A DNA stretch of 64,000 nucleotides from Rhodobacterales bacterium RIFCSPHIGHO2_02_FULL_62_130 (GTDB lineage: Bacteria > Pseudomonadota > Alphaproteobacteria > Rhodobacterales > Rhodobacteraceae): positions 62,001 through 126,000 of the forward strand of contig MHZT01000040.1 in the NCBI GenBank assembly GCA_001828855.1, written 5' to 3'. The notes under the pieces are model-generated. The model saw only the letters and a program-made list of their open reading frames with translations. It did no database searches and was not told the DNA's origin. Positions 55,339 to 64,000 of the stretch are shown piece after piece. Numbering within the stretch: position 1 is the stretch's first letter; every line of letters begins with the position of its first letter. A program made the translations under genes and the position numbers.

Positions 55339-57644
55339 TGGCCTTCACCGCCGAAACCATCGCGCAGGACAATATCTGCGTGATCTGGGTCGATGACATG
55401 ATCGACGTGTTCACATGGCGCAACGCCTTTGGCATCGCGATCCAGACGCCCAACCTTGACCGCCTGCTGAACGCGGGCGTGCGGTTTTCCAACACCTATG
55501 CCACCGTTCCCCTGTGTGCGCCCTGCCGGGCCGAACTCGCCACCGGGCTGTCGCCCTTTCGCACGGGGCTGGTGGACCTGAACCGGTTCTGGCGCAACGT
55601 GCATCCCCCCGAAAAGGCTTGGGCCTATGATCTGCGCCGCGCGGGGTTCTACAATTTCACCACCGGCAAGGTTGACGCCACCTATCGCCCGATGCCCGAA
55701 CGCTATCGCCGCGTGCTGTTCCACGAGGACGCCCCCGCCGCCGACAACGGGGGGCGCAGCAAGATCAAGGAATATCTGGACCGCGGGCCGGGCATCAAGG
55801 GCATCAACCACCCCAATGACGACGGCGCGCAGGACCACACCTTTTACGATTTCTCGGTGGCGCAGAATGCCATCGACTTTCTGTCCCGCGCCAACCCCGC
55901 GCGCAGGCATCTGATCCAGCTTGGCTTTAAGCACCCGCATTACAATCTGGAATGTCCCGACCGCTTTTACGCCCAATATGACGCCGCCGCGATCCGCTGG
56001 CCGGAAATCGCCGCCGCCGAGGATTACTATGGCCCGCAACCCGGCTTTGCGGTCTATGAGGCCGCCTATATCGCCAACGGCAACTGGACGCCGGAAAAGG
56101 CGGGGGATGAGGGCTGGCGTCAGGTCGTGCGCGCCTATTTCGCGGCCATAAGCCATGTCGACCACGAAATCGGCCGCTTTCTGGATGCGCTTGCTGCCTC
56201 GGCCATGGGTGACAAGACCACCGTGATTTTCCTGTCCGACAACGGCTTCAACCTTGGCAACCACGACAGTTTCCACAAGATGAGCCAGTGGGACAGCGCC
56301 GCCCATGTGCCTTTGGGGATCTACTCGCCAAGGATGGAGGGCGGGCGGGTGATCGACCTGCCGGTAACGCTGCACAATTTCCCGAAAACCGTGCTGCAGC
56401 TTGCGGGCCTGCCGCCGCGCCCCGACTGGGTGTCGGGGCAAAGCCTGCTGCCGCTGATTGATCCGTCTTTCGGGGTTTATGACGACAGCAAATCCCCGAT
56501 GACATCCGTTTTCGGCACCCTGTCGGTGCGGCCCTCGGTCGAAGGCTATCGGCAATATCGCTATTTTCGCTATCCCAATGGCGAGGAGCACGTTTACGAT
56601 ATCGTGGCCGATCCGGGCGAGACGACAAACCTGATCGACACCGCCCCGATGGCCTTTCTGCGGGCCGAACTGGTGAAATCCGCGCTGGAACTGGGGCTGG
56701 ACCTGCGCGGTTTCGAAGACCCCGCGCTGGGCGTTCATGCGATGATGGCGGTGGATGGGTCGGTGGTGCTGGAGGGGCGGCGCGGGGATGACCATTATTG
56801 GGCCTACGGGGCCGAGGTGGAAAAGATCCGCGAGACCAAGGACGGCGGCAATGACACGCTGTGGTATATGGGCGGACCGGATGACTATGTGCTGCATTGC
56901 CCGATGAATGTGGAAAACATCCGCATCGCGACGGTTGTGGCGCGGAGCGAAGGCGACACCGCGCGGGGGGAAAGCCGCACCATCCGCATCGTCGCCCATC
57001 CCGACAGCCCGATCACCTTTGAAACATCCGAGCGGGTGACAGTCGACGTGCGCGGATCGCGCGGCAATGATGTGCTGATCGGCCCGAAATACGGCGGGGC
57101 GGTATTCTATGGCGGTGAAGGCGACGACCGCCTCATCGCCATCGCGGCCCTGCCATCGGCACGCCACCAGTTCTTTGGCGGCGCGGGCAATGATTATCTG
57201 GAAGGTGGCGGCGGCAAGGATACGCTGGACGGCGGCACCGGCAATGACACAATCCACGGCACCACGGGGCGCAACCTGATCTATGCGGGCCACGGCAATG
57301 ACGAGGTGGTGGATGGCGATGGATCGTCGATTGTCCACACCGGACCGGGGCGCAACAAGATCAGCCTTGGCGGAGGCAATGACACGCTGCATGCGGGAAC
57401 GGGCGTGAACTGGGTCGATCCGGGGTCGGGGGCGGTGGTGTTTGTCGTGGCCTATGGCGGCGTGACCCATATCAGCCAGTGGGAAGAGGGGCAGGTTTAT
57501 GACCTGTCCGCCTGGCCGAAGTCGCCCGCGCTGCACCGGCATGGCGATCTGGTGGTGGACCTGACGCTGGGGCTTTCCGTGCTGCGGATCAGGGGCGTGC
57601 CACCCGAGCATGATATTCTGGCGCAGGTGGTGCTTGCGGGATAG
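55338..57644 (+). CDS. Sulfatase with C-terminal RTX-type calcium-binding repeats
   Basis: Sulfatase signature LCAPCRAELATG (CxPxR, 55515-55529), TTVIFLSDNGFNLGNHDSFHKM; RTX-type GGAGNDYLEGGGGKDTLDGGTGNDTIHG near 57175-57400. Start at MAFTAET. Confidence 0.87.
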   Translation: MAFTAETIAQDNICVIWVDDMIDVFTWRNAFGIAIQTPNLDRLLNAGVRFSNTYATVPLCAPCRAELATGLSPFRTGLVDLNRFWRNVHPPEKAWAYDLRRAGFYNFTTGKVDATYRPMPERYRRVLFHEDAPAADNGGRSKIKEYLDRGPGIKGINHPNDDGAQDHTFYDFSVAQNAIDFLSRANPARRHLIQLGFKHPHYNLECPDRFYAQYDAAAIRWPEIAAAEDYYGPQPGFAVYEAAYIANGNWTPEKAGDEGWRQVVRAYFAAISHVDHEIGRFLDALAASAMGDKTTVIFLSDNGFNLGNHDSFHKMSQWDSAAHVPLGIYSPRMEGGRVIDLPVTLHNFPKTVLQLAGLPPRPDWVSGQSLLPLIDPSFGVYDDSKSPMTSVFGTLSVRPSVEGYRQYRYFRYPNGEEHVYDIVADPGETTNLIDTAPMAFLRAELVKSALELGLDLRGFEDPALGVHAMMAVDGSVVLEGRRGDDHYWAYGAEVEKIRETKDGGNDTLWYMGGPDDYVLHCPMNVENIRIATVVARSEGDTARGESRTIRIVAHPDSPITFETSERVTVDVRGSRGNDVLIGPKYGGAVFYGGEGDDRLIAIAALPSARHQFFGGAGNDYLEGGGGKDTLDGGTGNDTIHGTTGRNLIYAGHGNDEVVDGDGSSIVHTGPGRNKISLGGGNDTLHAGTGVNWVDPGSGAVVFVVAYGGVTHISQWEEGQVYDLSAWPKSPALHRHGDLVVDLTLGLSVLRIRGVPPEHDILAQVVLAG

Positions 57645-57650
57645 GGCAGA

Positions 57651-57684
57651 GCGGGGGTTTCACACCCCCGCGCCCTTTCAGGGC
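57651..57684 (+). terminator. Two adjacent GC hairpins followed by GTGGGATATTTACGAACAGATGAAAC
   Basis: GCGGGGGT(57651-57658)/ACCCCCGC(57664-57671) then GCCC(57672-57675)/GGGC(57681-57684), in the convergent intergenic region after the sulfatase. Confidence 0.6.
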
Positions 57685-57736
57685 TACCCCCGTGGGATAT
57701 TTACGAACAGATGAAACAATTTTAGATAAATTGTTC

Positions 57737-59530
57737 CTATTCGCGGCGCAGGAACAGGCTGCCGTTGGGCTCGCCGGTTGTGTCCTCGGTAAAGCCCATG
57801 GGTTCCAGCACCGGCAGGAAGGTGGCACGGTCATGCGCGATTTCGGACGGGTCGAGGAAGGGGAAAAGGATGCGGCGGATGCCTTTCAGGTGGGGTTCCG
57901 TCAGCGCCTCGGGCGGGAGCAGGGTGCCGGGCAGGCGCAGCACGTCGGGCTTGAAACCAGTCAGCAGGGCATCGAGCGTGGCGCAGTCGCGGTTTTCCCC
58001 GTGCAGGGGGGAGTCGGTGAAGCTGATCCCATCGTCCTTGGGGAAGTGTTTGGCGGCAAGGGCGCGGCCATAGGAGATCAGGGCCGCACGGTCGTCCTGC
58101 ACCAGCACCGAGACCTCTGGTTTCAGGGCGTGGGCGCGCAGGGCGACAAAGCCGATGCCCCCCGACAGGTCCAGAAGCCGCGCACACCCGTTCACGAAGC
58201 CCGCGATATTGCGGCCATGGCGGCGGTCGAACTTGCCGGCCTTGACGGCTTCGGCTGCTGCTGCGGTGAAGATGCGCGGATCGACGGGCAGCATAAGGCC
58301 CTGATTTTCCACCTCTTCCAGCGCGATATCGGCGGACAGGTCAATCGGCCCGCTGACGTAAGGCGAGGAAAACGCCGACCCCCAGCCGGGGGGCGGGGGC
58401 GTGCGGCGTTCCTCTTTGGTCTTTTCAGCACGGCGTTTGTCGATCTTAGCCTGCACGGCGGCCACGGCATCGGGGTCGCGCGCCTTGGGGGGCTTGGCGA
58501 CCACTTGGCTGATCGGCACGCCGGATGCGGCCACCAGCCCTGCCACCAGCGCCTGATAGGCTTCGGACTGGCGGTATTCGGCCAGACGCGCCTCGGCATG
58601 GGCGTGGGCGGCATTGTGCAATTCGCGCACAAGATCGTCTTTCAGCAGTTCCGCCATGATGGCCGCACGGCGTTCGCGGTGGATGAAGATCTTCTTGTCC
58701 TCAACCTCATTCCGGTCCTGAAGCGACCAGTAGTCGGAGTTGTACTTGTCTTTCTTCAGGTTGGCGTTGCCGCGGAACTTGCGCAGGGAATAGGCATCCA
58801 TCGACTTGATGGCATAGTGGTTGATCTGCGCCCAGTCATAGCCCACCGTGCGCCGGATGGATCGCCAGCCGCGCAGCTTGAACCAATCCTCCAAGGGCCG
58901 CCCCGACCCGTTCACCCACAGCACCGAATCCGGATAATCGGTGTCCTTATGCTGCGATTTGATGATCGGGCGGTGCATGCCCAGCCGCAGGTATTTCGGA
59001 TCGAACTTGAGCATGGTTTTCGTGCCCCAGCCCTTGTTCCAGTATTCTGGGGCGGCGCGGGTGAACTGGTCGGTGATGGGCGCACGGCTCCAGTCGCGAA
59101 CGCCGCCCGATCCGAAAATCCGCCACGTGCAGACCATGGCCGAGGCATTGATTGCGTTCAGGTCGGCCACCATGCCATCCAGCGTGTGCGAAGGATGGTT
59201 GATGCACATGAATTCATCCGCATCCAGCACCAGAAGCCAGTCGGTTTCGCGCACCAACTCTTCGTCCGCTGCCAGTTTCAGCATCGAAGGGTGCGGCTTC
59301 ATCCCTTCGGGGATCACATTCTCGCGGTGGTAGACGCCGATATCCAGCGCCTCAAGCCGTTTCAGGATGGTGTCGGTGCCATCCGAACAGTCATTGGTAT
59401 AGACCATCACCTGCGTGAAGCCGATGGCCAGATGATGCGCCACCCATTCCACGACATAGGGGCCTTCGTCCTTCATGGTCGAAAGCGCCATCAATTCGCC
59501 GTGGCGGCTGGTTTGCCGTTGGAATTGCAT
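57737..59530 (-). CDS. GT2/GT92-like glycosyltransferase fused to a C-terminal methyltransferase-like domain
   Basis: MALSTMKDEGPYVVEWVAHHLAIGFTQVMVYTNDCSDGTDTILKRL, WLLVLDADEFM; C-terminus RLLDLSGGIGFVALRAHAL resembles SAM motif I. Start at MQFQRQT. Confidence 0.75.
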   Translation of the reverse strand: MQFQRQTSRHGELMALSTMKDEGPYVVEWVAHHLAIGFTQVMVYTNDCSDGTDTILKRLEALDIGVYHRENVIPEGMKPHPSMLKLAADEELVRETDWLLVLDADEFMCINHPSHTLDGMVADLNAINASAMVCTWRIFGSGGVRDWSRAPITDQFTRAAPEYWNKGWGTKTMLKFDPKYLRLGMHRPIIKSQHKDTDYPDSVLWVNGSGRPLEDWFKLRGWRSIRRTVGYDWAQINHYAIKSMDAYSLRKFRGNANLKKDKYNSDYWSLQDRNEVEDKKIFIHRERRAAIMAELLKDDLVRELHNAAHAHAEARLAEYRQSEAYQALVAGLVAASGVPISQVVAKPPKARDPDAVAAVQAKIDKRRAEKTKEERRTPPPPGWGSAFSSPYVSGPIDLSADIALEEVENQGLMLPVDPRIFTAAAAEAVKAGKFDRRHGRNIAGFVNGCARLLDLSGGIGFVALRAHALKPEVSVLVQDDRAALISYGRALAAKHFPKDDGISFTDSPLHGENRDCATLDALLTGFKPDVLRLPGTLLPPEALTEPHLKGIRRILFPFLDPSEIAHDRATFLPVLEPMGFTEDTTGEPNGSLFLRRE

Positions 59531-59537
59531 CGGGTGC

Positions 59538-60350
59538 CTAGGCCTCAAGCGCTGCCGTCGGGTCGATTTCCAACTGCTCGCACATGCGGGCGATATAGCT
59601 GCCGGGGATCGGCGGGTTCTTGCGCCACCACGGGCGCGCGGCGTTGGTGTAGATGTGAACCGACAGGGTGCGATCGGTGAAATGCTTTTCGACCTGTGAA
59701 TAGGGATCGTAGAACACATCGTTCAACTGGAACGGCACGGGGTAAAGCGTGTCCGCCTCCATCGCGTGTTCGATATCGCCGGTGGCGCGTGCGAAATGGG
59801 TAAAGGCCTGCGGGCCAAAGGCGGTGCGTTCGGTCTGGTAGATGCGGACGGCCAGCGGCAGGGACGATGGCAGCTTGTCCATCTTCTTCTTCTGCTTGTT
59901 GCCCCACCATGCCGGATAGGTCGGCAGGTTGTCGTAATAATCCAGCAGCGCATCCATCAGCTTGCCGGTTCTGGGCATCCCCACCACGCCGCAATTCAAA
60001 GCCCCGCGCATGCCGTGGCCTGCATAGATATGCTCCATCCCTTCGGGGAAGGGGCGGTAGCAGAAGGCATCGGTATCAATCCAGATCGCCCCCGTCGCCG
60101 CGATCATCTTGTAGCGGAACACATTCGACAGGAACGAGGCTGAAGTTTCGGCGACAATCGCACGGTCGATCTGCATGATCTCGGAGGCAGGCCGCACCTC
60201 GACCCCGGCAGGCACATTGCGGACGTTATCGGTGGTGTAAAGCGTCACCGGATGGCCCTGCACCAGATGCGATTTCAGGCAAAGCTGGTTCACATAATGC
60301 AGGCTTTCGCCGATCCAGAGCGAGGCGACGGGGCGGCGGTTCAATTCCAT
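59538..60350 (-). CDS. Glycosyltransferase with DXD motif (GT32/capsule-type)
   Basis: VASLWIGESLHYVNQLCLKSHLVQGHPVTLYTTD, FRYKMIAATGAIWIDTDAFCYRPF. Confidence 0.75.
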   Translation of the reverse strand: MELNRRPVASLWIGESLHYVNQLCLKSHLVQGHPVTLYTTDNVRNVPAGVEVRPASEIMQIDRAIVAETSASFLSNVFRYKMIAATGAIWIDTDAFCYRPFPEGMEHIYAGHGMRGALNCGVVGMPRTGKLMDALLDYYDNLPTYPAWWGNKQKKKMDKLPSSLPLAVRIYQTERTAFGPQAFTHFARATGDIEHAMEADTLYPVPFQLNDVFYDPYSQVEKHFTDRTLSVHIYTNAARPWWRKNPPIPGSYIARMCEQLEIDPTAALEA

Positions 60351-60485
60351 GACGATCCTTGGCGTGCGAATATCTAACGGCAGTCGGAAATATCTTATCG
60401 GCGCAACAATGCCGTGTCATCGTCTATTATCTGGAAACAATCCCGCAACAGCGGTGGATTTTCCTTTTATGCCATAAGGATGCAG

Positions 60486-62018
60486 TCAGGGCAGCTTGCG
60501 AACCAGCAGCCAGTCCCCGGCCTGACCCAAAATTGCAAAGCTGCTTTCATGCCCGTCAATCTCGGACGGGCGGGTCAGCCAGAAACTGCCCGCAGGTGCT
60601 GTCAGCATTTGCTCGGGCGGGCGGGGGGTCACAAAGCGGCCCGCCTGATAGTTCAGCGCAGGGCGGGAATGGCCGCGCGTGGTGGACAGGGCGGCCCCGG
60701 GGGGCAGGGTGTCGCGGATCATCTGCGCCACGGGGGCTACGGGATAATCCTCGTTCAACTCCCACACGGTTTGGCCGGAAATCGTGAAAAGCCACAAGGA
60801 CAGGGCGGCGGCTACGGCCAGAATATCAAATCCCCGCGAAAGTCCGCGACGCAAAAGTACAAAACCCGCGCCACAGCCCAGACCGGCGCAGAGCAGGCTT
60901 GCGGCCAGTATCGGCTGCGCCATTGCCAGCCAGAGCGCGCCGACGATACCCGCCAGCGCCAGCGCGGCCAACCCCCAGACCCCGCCACGCATCAGAACCG
61001 CACCGCGTCCTGTCAAACGCCCCGCCCGTGCATCGGCCAAAACCGCGCCCAAGGCCAGCGACAGCGCAGGGTAGACCGGATAGACATACCACGGCAGTTT
61101 CGTCGGCATCAGCGTCAGCAGCACCGCAAAGCCGCCCAACCAGATCAGCACCAGCCGCGCCCAGTCCTGCGCGCGTTCCTGCCAAACCAGCCAAAGTGCC
61201 GCGGGCAGGAACAGCAGCCACGGCCACGCCAGCTTTGTGATCTCGAGCAGGTAATACAGCAGCGATCCGCGATTGCCCTCGACGCTGGTCCACAGCCGGG
61301 CAAAGCCTTGTTTTATCAGGCCCTCCTGCGTGTAGGTTCCGCCATAATACCCCCATTGCGCGGCAAACCACGCAAGCGCAGGCAGGCAGCCCAGCAGGAC
61401 CGGCATCCAAATACGGACCCGCAGCAAAGGCCTGCCGCTGACCCGTGCAAAGATCACGGCAATCATTAGAAACGGCAGCGCCAGCAGTCCTTTGGTCAGC
61501 GCCACCATCGCCAAGGCTAATCCCGCCGCCAGCCCCCATCCCCAATGTCGTGGCGCGCGCAGCAGGCATAGCAGCATCAGCACCAGCCCCAGCACCGCCA
61601 CCCCGTCCAGCATCGCCAACCGCCCGTGTCGCAGCACCGGAAGCAGCAGCAAATGCACCAGCCCCACCCACAGCGCGCGGTCGCGCCGTCCGGTCAGATC
61701 AAGCGCCAGAAGATACAAAAGCGGAACCGTGGCCGAGGTCAGCACCGCTCCGGGCAGACGCGCTGCAAAGGGCGTTTCGCCCAAGACCTGAAACGCCGCC
61801 GCCATCAGGCCAAACAGAAAGGTCGGCTTGTTCAGATAGGGCGCACCCCAAAGCGTCGGATGCAGCCATCCCTGCCATCCCGCCGCTGCCATTTCATGCG
61901 CGATCCGGGCATAGGTGGATTCCTCCCAGTCCCGCAGCGGCTCGATCCACAGGCCAGACAGATACAGCGCCAAGGCAACCGCCCAAAGCACAAGGGCGGT
62001 GTGGCTGGATCTGGTCAC
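60486..62018 (-). CDS. ArnT/GT39-like membrane glycosyltransferase (GTG start)
   Basis: LSGLWIEPLRDWEESTYARIAHEMAAAGWQGWLHPTLWGAPYLNKPTFLFGLMAAAF; multi-TM; GTG at 62018 overlaps the lpxD stop (GTGA). Confidence 0.82.
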   Translation of the reverse strand: MTRSSHTALVLWAVALALYLSGLWIEPLRDWEESTYARIAHEMAAAGWQGWLHPTLWGAPYLNKPTFLFGLMAAAFQVLGETPFAARLPGAVLTSATVPLLYLLALDLTGRRDRALWVGLVHLLLLPVLRHGRLAMLDGVAVLGLVLMLLCLLRAPRHWGWGLAAGLALAMVALTKGLLALPFLMIAVIFARVSGRPLLRVRIWMPVLLGCLPALAWFAAQWGYYGGTYTQEGLIKQGFARLWTSVEGNRGSLLYYLLEITKLAWPWLLFLPAALWLVWQERAQDWARLVLIWLGGFAVLLTLMPTKLPWYVYPVYPALSLALGAVLADARAGRLTGRGAVLMRGGVWGLAALALAGIVGALWLAMAQPILAASLLCAGLGCGAGFVLLRRGLSRGFDILAVAAALSLWLFTISGQTVWELNEDYPVAPVAQMIRDTLPPGAALSTTRGHSRPALNYQAGRFVTPRPPEQMLTAPAGSFWLTRPSEIDGHESSFAILGQAGDWLLVRKLP

Positions 62019-63049
62019 AATGCCGTGCCGCCTTTGTCCGCGCGGCTCAGATTTCGCAGCGTCACGATCTCGCGGCGCCACCGGCCAACCTCTTGCGCCG
62101 GAGCGCCGCCAAAGGTCGCGCCCGCAGGCACATCGCGGCTGACACCTGACCGTGCCGCCAGCCGCGCGCCTGCGCCGATGGTGACATGATCGGCCACCCC
62201 GACTTGCCCCGCCAGCACCACGCCATCGCCCAAGGTTACGCTGCCAGACAGGCCGACCTGCGCCACAAGGATGCAATGCCGCCCGATTTTGCAGTTATGG
62301 CCGATCTGCACAAGATTATCGATCTTGGTGCCGCGCCCGATCACGGTATCCTCGCCCGTGCCGCGGTCAACCGTGGTATTCGCCCCGATCTCGACATCAT
62401 CTTCAAGGATGACACGGCCCAACTGCGGCACCCGCACCAGCCCTGCCGGACCCGGAACAAAGCCAAAGCCCGCCCGCCCGATCGCCGCCCCCGGATGGAT
62501 CACCACCCGCGCCCCGATCAACGCATGGCTAAGGGTGACATTCGGCGCGATGGTGCAGGCATCGCCCAGCACCACGCCCGCGCCGATCACCGCATTGGCC
62601 CCAATCTGGCAGCCCGCGCCAATCATCGCCCCCGCGCCGATCACCACCCCCGCCGCGATGTCACAGCCCGCGCCGATCACCGCATCGGGCGCAATCTCGG
62701 CACGCGGGTGGATATTGCCCAAAGCCACCGCATCAGGATACATCGCCCGCCCCAGCGTCACGAAAGCCGCCTGCGGATCGCTGCAGATCAACAGCGCACA
62801 GGGCCGCATCACCGCCACAGCCAGACTTTGCGTGATAAAACACGCTCCGGCCTGCGACTCTGCCAGATCTGCCTGCATCCGTGCCGAAGCCAGAAACGTC
62901 ACATCCTGCGCCGTGGCGACCCGCAGCGGTGCCACGCCCGAAAACCGCTGCGCCGGATCACACCCCTCCGCCAGAACCGCCCCCGTCAAAGCCGCAATCT
63001 GCGCCAGACTAAGCGGTTCAGCGACGGAGAAGAACCGCGCGTCGATCAT
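62015..63049 (-). CDS. lpxD: UDP-3-O-acylglucosamine N-acyltransferase
   Basis: N-terminal LpxD domain, hexapeptide repeats, IDNLVQIGHNCKIGRHCILVAQVGLSGSVTLGDGVVLAGQVGVADH. Confidence 0.93.
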   Translation of the reverse strand: MIDARFFSVAEPLSLAQIAALTGAVLAEGCDPAQRFSGVAPLRVATAQDVTFLASARMQADLAESQAGACFITQSLAVAVMRPCALLICSDPQAAFVTLGRAMYPDAVALGNIHPRAEIAPDAVIGAGCDIAAGVVIGAGAMIGAGCQIGANAVIGAGVVLGDACTIAPNVTLSHALIGARVVIHPGAAIGRAGFGFVPGPAGLVRVPQLGRVILEDDVEIGANTTVDRGTGEDTVIGRGTKIDNLVQIGHNCKIGRHCILVAQVGLSGSVTLGDGVVLAGQVGVADHVTIGAGARLAARSGVSRDVPAGATFGGAPAQEVGRWRREIVTLRNLSRADKGGTAL

Positions 63050-63867
63050 TTTGCCTCGCGCCCGCCAAGGATCGGGCGATGCGCGTCGGCGCGGATGAAA
63101 TCGATGATCTTCATCACCTCGACCGAGTCTGCGAACTGTTCGGCCACCGCCTCGACCCGTGCGCGAAAGGGCTGATCCTCGGTCTGGAACAGCGCGTGAA
63201 AACCCGCGCGCAAGGTGTGGATCGCGGCACGGTCAAGCCCCGACCGTTTCAGCCCGATCAGGTTCAATCCGCCCAACCGCGCGTGGTTCCCCAGCGCCGA
63301 GCCAAAGGGGACAACATCCGCAGGCACTGCCGCACAGCCGCCGACCATCGCACGTTCACCAATCCGCACGAACTGGTGGATGCCCGACACGCCGCCGATG
63401 ATGGCAAAATCACCCACCTCGACATGACCTGCCAGCGTGCAATTGCCCGCGAAGGTCACGTTGTCGCCGATCCGGCAATCATGGCCAATATGCACCTGCG
63501 CCATGATCAGCGCCTTGGCGCCGATCACCGTGCGCCCGCCCGAATGTGCCGTGCCGCGATGGATCGAGACCTGTTCACGGATCACGCAATCGGGACCGAT
63601 CTCAAGCGTGGTATCCTCGCCCTGATAGCGGTTGTGCTGCGGCGGGCCGCCCAGCATGGTAAAAGGGTAAACCTCGGTGCGCGCGCCGAGGCTGGTGCGC
63701 CCTTCGATCACCACATGCGATTGCAGCTTGACGCCATCGCCCAGAACCACACCCGCACCCACACGGCAGAACGGCCCGATCTCAACCCCGGCCCCGATCT
63801 CGGCCTTGTCCGAGACGATAGAGCTTGCATCAATGAGGGCCGGCAGGGCGGCACGGTCGTCAGGCAT
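63046..63867 (-). CDS. lpxA: Acyl-ACP-UDP-N-acetylglucosamine O-acyltransferase
   Basis: MLGGPPQHNRYQGEDTTLEIGPDCVIREQVSIHRGT, MAQVHIGHDCRIGDNVTFAGNCTLAGHVEVGDFAIIGG. Confidence 0.93.
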   Translation of the reverse strand: MPDDRAALPALIDASSIVSDKAEIGAGVEIGPFCRVGAGVVLGDGVKLQSHVVIEGRTSLGARTEVYPFTMLGGPPQHNRYQGEDTTLEIGPDCVIREQVSIHRGTAHSGGRTVIGAKALIMAQVHIGHDCRIGDNVTFAGNCTLAGHVEVGDFAIIGGVSGIHQFVRIGERAMVGGCAAVPADVVPFGSALGNHARLGGLNLIGLKRSGLDRAAIHTLRAGFHALFQTEDQPFRARVEAVAEQFADSVEVMKIIDFIRADAHRPILGGREAK

Positions 63868-64000
63868 GAGGCGTCCTTTATGGGCAACGGCAATCGGCAG
63901 GGCGGAAAATCAAATGGCCTTTCTTCGGTATACAGGTTCGATACGGCGGTTCAAGAGAGGCGGCGGTGATCTGCCGCTTGCCCGTCTGGCCCCACCTCGC

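Noticed and set aside
55239-57611. 790-aa minus-strand ORF
   Set aside because: Antisense to the sulfatase, whose catalytic and RTX motifs are clear on the plus strand.
1-64000. CRISPR array, phage defence island, prophage or IS element
   Set aside because: No regularly spaced direct repeats, cas-like, nuclease-helicase, integrase or transposase sequences were recognised in the window.

Overview
This 64 kb window looks like a GC-rich alphaproteobacterial chromosome segment, probably Rhodobacteraceae-like judged only from gene content and codon bias. I saw no rRNA, tRNA, CRISPR array, integrase, transposase or phage genes.

Blocks from left to right:
(1) 1-13.1 kb: Tad/Flp pilus locus with two sets of CpaF-TadB-TadC.
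(2) 13.2-20.3 kb: galU plus a beta-glucan synthase-like locus (HlyD-type protein, BcsA/BgsA-like GT2, GH8) containing a Cache-HAMP gene broken by an in-frame TAG.
(3) 20.4-32.6 kb: two tripartite tricarboxylate transporters, each with a fused TctA-TctB, around a methyltransferase, two tandem ATP-grasp-like paralogs and an AMP-forming ligase.
(4) 32.6-39.6 kb: IalB-like protein, a very acidic repetitive autotransporter, and an MprF-like protein.
(5) 39.8-47.9 kb: tightly coupled operon with a BMP-type ABC importer, a purine deaminase-like amidohydrolase, a GST, an oxygenase lacking its Rieske cluster motif, and a separate Rieske protein. This resembles the NdmC/D/E architecture of methylxanthine N-demethylation.
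(6) 48-60.3 kb: surface-glycan or secreted-protein cluster with glycosyltransferases, GSCFA and SGNH-like proteins, an RTX-sulfatase, and a GT-methyltransferase fusion.
(7) 60.5-63.9 kb: lpxA-lpxD coupled to a GT39/ArnT-like gene.

The strongest candidates for new biology are the split-Rieske purine operon (5) and the double-TTT/ATP-grasp cluster (3). All family assignments were made by reading motifs, not by database search.
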